Source: Methanocellales archaeon (lineage in GTDB: Archaea > Halobacteriota > UBA148). From it: a stretch of DNA of 18,986 nucleotides. The DNA lies in assembly GCA_013415795.1 (NCBI GenBank), contig JAAEEL010000026.1, positions 1 through 18,986 on the forward strand, written 5' to 3'. Each line of letters begins with the position of its first letter. The stretch's first letter is position 1. Of the stretch, positions 15,250-18,986 are shown one piece after another. The notes beneath the pieces are model-generated. The model was not told the origin of the DNA and did no database searches. It was given only the letters and a program-made list of their open reading frames with translations. The translations under genes and the position numbers were made by a program.

Positions 15250-15293
15250 GCCAATTAGGGGTCTGCTAAAGAGAATCTAAGTCTCATAACTAT

Positions 15294-15926
15294 TTATGAT
15301 AGACGTAGTAGCCTTATAGCCATGACCTCTATCCAGATTAAAGGAACCCCAGTCACTATTCTTTGTAAAGCTCCCATATACTCTTCTATCCCGGCGAAGA
15401 TAAATACCAATCCAAGAATAGCTGTCAGAATCCCCGTTGACAAGGAGTATGGGCGATAGCTTGCCCATCTATGGTCCTTTCTAGACCGTCGAGCAATTGC
15501 GAAAGGTGCAATGGAAAATCCTAGCCCTACGATCATGGCGCCACTTATATGCATCATGCTCGTAAATGATATTTCCGCGCTTTTTGGATCTACGTGAAAA
15601 AGTCCCACTGCAATCCAGCCAATGCCTGACATTGCTATCAAAGCTGGACCTACCTTCGAACCTTCTCCTTCGTTCATGCCGCGGTGAAGTCCGAATGCAA
15701 AGGCAATAATAAAAAATCCTAATAGCATAAATCCTGCTGTATTCATTATTATTGCATTTGGACCTCCAACCTCGCCTAGCTCGCTCATGGGTTGCGTTAG
15801 GTGGTTGTATCCAGGTCGAAGTAGTCCAATGGCAATCATTATGCTAGTATATACTATGGGGCCAACAATGCCACATATGGCCAGAATTCTTTGATTGATT
15901 TCAGGCAATATTCTTTTCTTGCACAT
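15294..15926 (-). CDS. DUF998-like six-helix membrane protein
   Basis: A 210-residue integral membrane protein with about six hydrophobic segments. The first loop RPGYNHLTQPMSELGEVGGPNA (about 37-58) matches the signature of the DUF998 family, followed by NTAGFMLLGFFIIAFAFGL. Function is unknown in the family. No catalytic residues can be assigned. Its ATG at 15924-15926 has an AGGTG-like site within the upstream minus-strand sequence, and a TATA-like block lies near 15983-16004. It is convergent with the ribosomal operon and probably a single-gene unit. Confidence 0.8.
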   Translation of the reverse strand: MCKKRILPEINQRILAICGIVGPIVYTSIMIAIGLLRPGYNHLTQPMSELGEVGGPNAIIMNTAGFMLLGFFIIAFAFGLHRGMNEGEGSKVGPALIAMSGIGWIAVGLFHVDPKSAEISFTSMMHISGAMIVGLGFSIAPFAIARRSRKDHRWASYRPYSLSTGILTAILGLVFIFAGIEEYMGALQRIVTGVPLIWIEVMAIRLLRLS

Positions 15927-15982
15927 CTTTTTTCACCTTATAATCGGCTTCTTAGTATGATGATTACTGTTTTGTACCATTC

Positions 15983-16004
15983 ACATTATATTTATATTTA
16001 GGCA
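15983..16004 (-). promoter_or_regulatory. Promoter candidate for the DUF998-like gene
   Basis: On the minus strand this reads as an A/T block CCTAAATATAAATATAATG, resembling BRE plus TATA. It would place transcription start at about 15965, some 40 nt before the ATG. Confidence 0.4.
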
Positions 16005-16229
16005 TACTCTCAATTTCTGGCCTAACCACGATCCTAACGAAATATTGGATTAATTAATTACGATAAATATTTATAAAACTAAAAATATCAAATGCAGTAA
16101 TTCTTAAACCTTAAACAAAAATAGCTTTTTTTACCTTAATTTCAGGCAAAAATTCAAGTAAATATTAAAAAATGAAAGACAGGAAAGTAAAGAGCTAAAA
16201 TCGCCGGAGATAACAGATTAGTGAAATCA

Positions 16230-16254
16230 TTATGTTATTTTTTAAATAACATAA
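16230..16254. promoter_or_regulatory. Perfect 11-bp palindromic operator candidate A
   Basis: TTATGTTATTT (16230-16240) and AAATAACATAA (16244-16254) are exact reverse complements with a 3-nt spacer. It lies about 27 nt upstream of the TATA box for lipoprotein 1. The half sites TATGTTAT/ATAACATA recur at 18192-18213 in front of the membrane-protein/repressor pair. Confidence 0.6.
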
Positions 16255-16280
16255 AATAAGAATTTCAAAATCACAAGTTT

Positions 16281-16290
16281 GATATATAAT
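16281..16290 (+). promoter_or_regulatory. TATA box of lipoprotein 1
   Basis: GATATATAAT, preceded by AAGTTT. The distance of about 28 nt to the ATG at 16314 predicts a leaderless or near-leaderless mRNA, which agrees with the lack of a ribosome site. Confidence 0.5.
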
Positions 16291-16297
16291 TAAATAC

Positions 16298-16311
16298 TTA
16301 ACAATTGTTAA
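16298..16311. promoter_or_regulatory. 14-bp palindrome at the lipoprotein 1 transcription start
   Basis: TTAACAATTGTTAA is fully self-complementary and ends 2 nt before the ATG. A protein bound here would cover the transcription start and block initiation. Confidence 0.4.
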
Positions 16312-16313
16312 AT

Positions 16314-16757
16314 ATGAAAATAAGAGTAAGCAAACTCCTCAAATATTTCGCACTTGCTGGAGTCCTAGCAATTATCTGTATTTTGGGATGTGTTTCTGAG
16401 CCTGAACCCACACCAGCACCTTCAGTGCCTACAAGAACAGCACCGGCATTATCGGCAACACCAGCACCTGCAGCAACACCCCGACCCACACCAGCACCAA
16501 CAGTGACGCACCCCAGAGAACAGCCAGCAGCAACGCCGGCAACGACCTCCTCAACATCAACACCGTGTCTAAACCTCAGTGACCTGCCAATACCAGCATC
16601 AACGTCAAACTCAACAGAACCACTAGATATACCAACAAATATAGACTGTCCACAATGCTCTGAAGACCTGTATATATCAAATATAAACGGTGATCTGTGG
16701 TGGGTCTGTCCAGCATGTAATTATACTGCAATTTACAGGGGTGTGTGCAGCATTTAA
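16314..16757 (+). CDS. Lipoprotein with Pro/Thr-rich linker and C-terminal zinc-ribbon-like domain
   Basis: A 147-residue predicted secreted lipoprotein. Residues 1-26 are a signal peptide with positive N terminus, a hydrophobic core and lipobox ILGC (Cys26). Residues about 29-84 are a Pro/Thr/Ala-rich linker like those of archaeal cell-surface proteins. Residues 112-135 carry CPQC (Cys112, Cys115) and CPAC (Cys132, Cys135) flanking INGDLWW, a likely small metal-binding ribbon outside the membrane; Cys85 and Cys145 are extra. I do not recognise the family. The ATG at 16314 is chosen over a TTG at 16305 because the TATA box predicts a start near it. The convergent gene at 16868 shares the domain. 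Confidence 0.75.
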   Translation: MKIRVSKLLKYFALAGVLAIICILGCVSEPEPTPAPSVPTRTAPALSATPAPAATPRPTPAPTVTHPREQPAATPATTSSTSTPCLNLSDLPIPASTSNSTEPLDIPTNIDCPQCSEDLYISNINGDLWWVCPACNYTAIYRGVCSI

Positions 16758-16840
16758 CTATACTTTAACTTGCAACAAATCAATTATGTCCTATTTAGCG
16801 TAAGAAAGATAAAGTTCAGGATGATATCAAGTTGTTCGGA

Positions 16841-16854
16841 TTAAAGGCCTTTAA
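16841..16854. repeat. 14-bp palindrome between the convergent lipoprotein genes
   Basis: TTAAAGGCCTTTAA is self-complementary and is followed at once by the overlapping AAAGCTTT. It sits near the end of the minus-strand gene and has no loop, so it is a weak terminator candidate at best. Confidence 0.35.
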
Positions 16855-16867
16855 AGCTTTCAGAAAA

Positions 16868-17284
16868 TCATGATAGATATCTCAAAACTTCTTTATCTGT
16901 TACTTCTCTCACATATGTGCATTTTCTAAGTTCTTCTTTTGGCGCTATAAGTCCTTCACAGGCCCACCACAGTTCCCCTTCGATTTCGATGATTCTTATG
17001 GAGTAAGGAAAATCATGGTGACAGTCTGGGCATTCATCCTTGACATCCCTTAGTTTTTGGGTCTCCTCGGGCGTAAAGCCTGTATAAATCCTCTCTCCTA
17101 GCTCGTTTCGATTGATCTTTTCTATATCTATGACCTTTTCAGACGTAGGCGTTGCTCTTGGTATTGCTGGTGGGGTTGGCGTAGGCATTACTGTAGTCGT
17201 TGCTTCCGGAATGTTACTTTCAACACATCCAGCCAACATATTAACGATAAAAAGAGATAACACTAATATGACAACGCTCTTCAT
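16868..17284 (-). CDS. Second lipoprotein with the CPxC...ELWWxC domain
   Basis: A 138-residue predicted lipoprotein. It has a short signal peptide ending in lipobox LAGC (Cys20), a Pro/Thr-rich linker (about 28-48), then a charged region and a C-terminal domain with CPDC (Cys85, Cys88), IEGELWWAC (Cys109) and KCTYV (Cys122). The order and the Gly-acidic-Leu-Trp-Trp core match lipoprotein 1, but there are 12 residues between the last two cysteines instead of two. Family and function are unknown; metal binding outside the cell is inferred. A minus-strand TATA-like CTTATATC at about 17309-17316 lies some 28 nt before the ATG, so the mRNA may be leaderless. Its 3' end faces that of lipoprotein 1. 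Confidence 0.75.
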   Translation of the reverse strand: MKSVVILVLSLFIVNMLAGCVESNIPEATTTVMPTPTPPAIPRATPTSEKVIDIEKINRNELGERIYTGFTPEETQKLRDVKDECPDCHHDFPYSIRIIEIEGELWWACEGLIAPKEELRKCTYVREVTDKEVLRYLS

Positions 17285-17308
17285 ATTGAACTTAATTTCT
17301 TTTAATTA

Positions 17309-17316
17309 GATATAAG
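17309..17316 (-). promoter_or_regulatory. TATA box of lipoprotein 2
   Basis: On the minus strand this reads CTTATATC, within an imperfectly symmetrical AGATA/TATCT context. Its spacing of about 28 nt to the ATG at 17284 fits leaderless transcription, as for lipoprotein 1. Confidence 0.4.
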
Positions 17317-17430
17317 ATTATCTATTAAATCCAAAAAAATATTGAAGAATACTTTAAGTTTTAGAATCCCTGCTACTGTTTCTTCGTATGCACTCCGAAT
17401 AAAATAATATATAAATTAGTATAAAATTAT

Positions 17431-17455
17431 GTAAGGGACGAGATTTGAACTCGAC
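17431..17455 (-). other. tRNA 3'-end-like fragment
   Basis: Read on the minus strand, CGAG-TTCAAAT-CTCG makes a perfect 4-bp T-arm with a canonical T-loop, followed by TCCCTTAC like the 3' acceptor strand. About 50 nt upstream on that strand AAGGG could pair with CCCTT, but no D-arm or anticodon arm is seen. It may be a decayed tRNA or the short tRNA copy left at the edge of an integrated element. Confidence 0.35.
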
Positions 17456-17505
17456 TCCAATTAACTTGTTACAATTCACGATACAAATACCCTTTTTCTT
17501 TGAAA

Positions 17506-17703
17506 TTACGTCTCTTCTAAAATGAACAATTCTTCAATGGTCGTTTTTAACGCTTTTGCAACATCATAAGCTAATTTGAGTGAAGGATTGTATTTTCCTT
17601 TTTCCATAAAGAGAATGGTCTCTCGACGCACTCCAACCTTTTTGGCAAGATCTTCTTGGGTTAAATCGTACCTTGCTCTGAACTCCTTTATTCGGGTTTT
17701 CAT
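17506..17703 (-). CDS. XRE-family HTH transcriptional regulator
   Basis: A 65-residue Cro/CI-type helix-turn-helix protein consisting of little more than the DNA-binding domain: RIKEFRARYDLTQEDLAKKV, recognition helix GVRRETILFMEKG, then KYNPSLKLAYDVAKALKTTIEELF. This short form is common in archaea and bacteria beside small membrane proteins. Its ATG overlaps the stop of the upstream membrane-protein gene (ATGA), so the two are translationally coupled. It probably represses its own operon. The palindrome at 18192-18213 is the obvious candidate target, but this is inference. Confidence 0.92.
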   Translation of the reverse strand: MKTRIKEFRARYDLTQEDLAKKVGVRRETILFMEKGKYNPSLKLAYDVAKALKTTIEELFILEET

Positions 17704-18110
17704 TTTGCATCCCCTCTTCTTGCAAGGTATAGATAGGATGACACAAAAGCTAATCCCGAGAACAGTACTACAACTGCCATAACATGGTTTCCTTCAAGCT
17801 CAATGCCCAAAATGATTCCTGCTAGCAGATTGCTACCAACTGCACTCCAAATTGCGGCGATAAAGCCGTAATATCCTGCTTTATAATTGACTTGTACTAA
17901 CCGTTCATCCGCAGCAGGTAATCCTTTATTTATATTTTTTTGCCTATCCCACAATATAAAGGTCGCAAAAGCTACCAATATTAGGACTATCCCTATTGAT
18001 GCCATCTCACTTAATTCTATATTTCCTGCAGATTTTACGAAAAAGGCCAATGTGCCTAGTACTGCAAATACTATTCCAATACCTGTAATAATTCCAAGTT
18101 TATCTTTCAT
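17700..18110 (-). CDS. DUF2178-like four-helix membrane protein
   Basis: A 136-residue membrane protein with four hydrophobic segments (about 4-25, 33-53, 78-100, 108-128) and a cytosolic loop DRQKNINKGLPAADERLVQV between segments 2 and 3. The layout and the loop with DERL match DUF2178-type proteins, which typically travel with a short XRE regulator, as here. Function is unknown; control of the regulator by a membrane signal is a reasonable guess. The start at 18110 is supported by GAGGCGA about 8 nt upstream; upstream in-frame Met codons (to 18212) would add a Lys/Asn-rich segment that runs through the operator-like palindrome. Confidence 0.8.
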   Translation of the reverse strand: MKDKLGIITGIGIVFAVLGTLAFFVKSAGNIELSEMASIGIVLILVAFATFILWDRQKNINKGLPAADERLVQVNYKAGYYGFIAAIWSAVGSNLLAGIILGIELEGNHVMAVVVLFSGLAFVSSYLYLARRGDAK

Positions 18111-18191
18111 TTTTTTCGCCTCTTTTTCTATGTTAGTTAATGATAACTTTTTATTAGCTATAATTAACTTTTTATTTATTATTTCTAACAT

Positions 18192-18213
18192 TATGTTATG
18201 TATAAATAACATA
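18192..18213. promoter_or_regulatory. Palindromic operator candidate B
   Basis: TATGTTAT (18192-18199) and ATAACATA (18206-18213) are exact reverse complements with a 6-nt spacer. On the minus strand the centre reads TTTATAC, a TATA-like element for the membrane-protein/repressor operon, so binding would block the basal factors. The half sites are identical to those at 16231-16253. Confidence 0.6.
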
Positions 18214-18468
18214 TGGTATTTATAGTTTCTGTTCTTCGTGGTTTCAAGGAGTAAAAATGAGGTTGGATTTATTTACATTTAGGATAGTTGATTGCCTTTA
18301 CAATTTATGGCTTAATCCCAACTTTACATACTCTCTTTCAGGTCATCTAAAATTATAACTTTGGAATATCTTTATCTTTAGAAGGGATATATTTCCAAGA
18401 TGACTGGTATGTGGGGGACGATCTTCGCCTAATCTTAAGGTTAAAATGAGGGTAGATCGAGATGAAAT

Positions 18469-18753
18469 ATGTTTAGGAAATGTCCTGGCGTTAGGGGTGT
18501 TTTGCGGCCAGAGATAATATTGAGAACATGTCCTGCTTGTGGGGGTGATGTGGAGTTTTTTAGTGATGAGACCGAGGTAGAGTGCCCGTCTTGTGAAAGA
18601 ACTTTGCACGGAGAAGCATCCCCTTCGTGTGTTAGTTGGTGCGAGTATGCATCAAAATGCATTGATGACCTAGTGGAAAGAAAACTCATAACTCCATCTA
18701 GGGCCGAGGAACTTATGAAGGTGGCAGGGAATACCAATACTAGCTCACCCTAG
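18469..18753 (+). CDS. Cysteine-rich zinc-ribbon protein with WCxYAxxC motif
   Basis: A 94-residue soluble protein. It begins FRKCPGVRG, has a zinc ribbon CPACGGDVEFFSDETEVECPSC (Cys21, Cys24, Cys39, Cys42), and then SCVSWCEYASKC (Cys54, Cys58, Cys64). This arrangement, an N-terminal CPG, a ribbon and C-x3-WC-x2-A-x2-C, is a conserved uncharacterised type seen in anaerobic archaea and bacteria, sometimes annotated beside HD-type phosphohydrolases. Seven to eight cysteines could hold zinc plus an Fe-S cluster; this is inferred. The ATG at 18469 is the only one in frame; AGATGA just before it may act as ribosome site. The gene stands alone between the repressor operon and the ACT-domain gene. 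Confidence 0.7.
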   Translation: MFRKCPGVRGVLRPEIILRTCPACGGDVEFFSDETEVECPSCERTLHGEASPSCVSWCEYASKCIDDLVERKLITPSRAEELMKVAGNTNTSSP

Positions 18754-18788
18754 ATACAGCTCTAGAAGTTACATATTCAAGCGTTTAG

Positions 18789-18798
18789 CTTATTTATA
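18789..18798 (+). promoter_or_regulatory. TATA box of the ACT-domain gene
   Basis: CTTATTTATAA-like element about 28 nt before the ATG at 18824. A GGTGATT ribosome site (18814-18820) lies 4-5 nt before the same ATG, which supports that start over the in-frame ATG at 18812. Confidence 0.4.
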
Positions 18799-18823
18799 AG
18801 GTTGAATAATAATGGTGATTAAT

Positions 18824-18986
18824 ATGGAAGCCTTCAATCTGATTTGCAAGGATAAACCCGGCGTATTAAGGGACATATCTGGCACTGTAGCCAAGCACAA
18901 TGGTAATATCAAGTATGTTCAGTTATTTATCATCGAAAGGGGTAATAATAAGGGAAATGCCTTGGTATATATGGAGATTGATGTCG
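18824..18986 (+). CDS. ACT-domain protein, partial (runs off the window)
   Basis: The first 54 residues of a protein whose N terminus is an ACT domain: FNLICKDKPGVLRDISGTVAKHNGNIKYVQLFI, with the hallmark KPGVLRDI ligand-loop region and the following helix and strand. ACT domains bind amino acids or other small ligands and control enzymes or regulators. In methanogen-type archaea similar N termini occur in small stand-alone ACT proteins of unknown ligand. The rest lies beyond 18986, so the fused domain, if any, cannot be seen. A possible in-frame ATG at 18812 would add four residues. Confidence 0.8.
   Translation, partial: MEAFNLICKDKPGVLRDISGTVAKHNGNIKYVQLFIIERGNNKGNALVYMEIDV

Larger units (their letters stand above)
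15927..16313. promoter_or_regulatory. AT-rich intergenic region with operator-like palindromes
   Basis: A non-coding stretch between divergent genes. It contains the minus-strand promoter near 15990, a perfect 11-bp inverted repeat at 16230-16254, a TATA box at 16281-16290, and a 14-bp palindrome at 16298-16311. No small gene was recognised. Confidence 0.5.

Noticed and set aside
16314..16757. Cell-wall or S-layer adhesin reading of the Pro/Thr-rich protein
   Set aside because: The Pro/Thr stretch is a short irregular linker, not a true repeat, and no C-terminal anchor is present. The lipobox and cysteine domain explain it better.
18111..18212. 34-residue N-terminal extension of the DUF2178-like protein
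   Set aside because: It is Lys/Asn/Ile-rich from AT-rich DNA, runs through the palindrome and TATA-like element, and the ATG at 18110 has a good ribosome site.

Overview
The window is archaeal chromosome of euryarchaeal type. The evidence is an RNA polymerase with split subunits A' and A'' and a separate subunit H, followed by eL30, an archaeal NusA, uS12 and uS7. Other archaeal marks are an intron-containing tRNA-Lys, TATA-box promoters, GGTGAT-type ribosome binding sites, and the archaeal riboflavin/F420-pathway reductase ArfC. RpoB is a single unbroken chain, whereas most methanogens, haloarchaea and Archaeoglobus split it. This argues for a deep or uncultured lineage (Thermoplasmatota-like, or an unusual methanogen/ANME-type relative), but I cannot place it further from sequence alone.

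Layout. (1) 1-1183: an AT-rich stretch with a possible gene remnant, then a minus-strand PdeM-like metallophosphoesterase. (2) 1326-5130, plus strand: OGG1-type 8-oxoguanine glycosylase, ArfC, a ZIP metal transporter, a Dps-like ferritin with thioferritin cysteines, a small cytochrome b5-like protein, and a TRAM-domain protein with an acidic tail encoded by a 9-bp tandem repeat. The mix suggests a loose theme of oxidative damage, metal handling and redox. (3) 5483-5654: tRNA-Lys(UUU) split by a 98-nt intron. (4) 5684-15211: one long, tightly packed transcription/translation operon, rpoH-rpoB-rpoA1-rpoA2-rpl30e-nusA-rps12-rps7-acyP, with several 4-nt or 8-nt overlaps. The elongation factor genes that often follow rps7 in archaea are absent, and an acylphosphatase overlaps the rps7 stop instead.

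(5) 15294-18753 is accessory in character and AT-rich between genes: a DUF998-like membrane protein, two convergent lipoproteins that share a short Cys/Trp-Trp zinc-ribbon-like domain, a tRNA-3'-end-like fragment, a DUF2178-like membrane protein translationally coupled to an XRE-type repressor, and a cysteine-rich small protein. Two nearly identical palindromes (half sites TATGTTAT/ATAACATA) lie upstream of lipoprotein 1 and of the membrane protein/repressor pair. They suggest a small local regulon. (6) 18824-end: the start of an ACT-domain protein that runs off the window.

The most interesting leads are the lipoprotein pair with its shared palindromic operator, the helix-hairpin-helix-like extension on RpoA2, the intron-bearing tRNA placed directly against the RNA polymerase operon, and the repeat-encoded acidic tail on the TRAM protein. 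I saw no CRISPR array, insertion sequence or rRNA.
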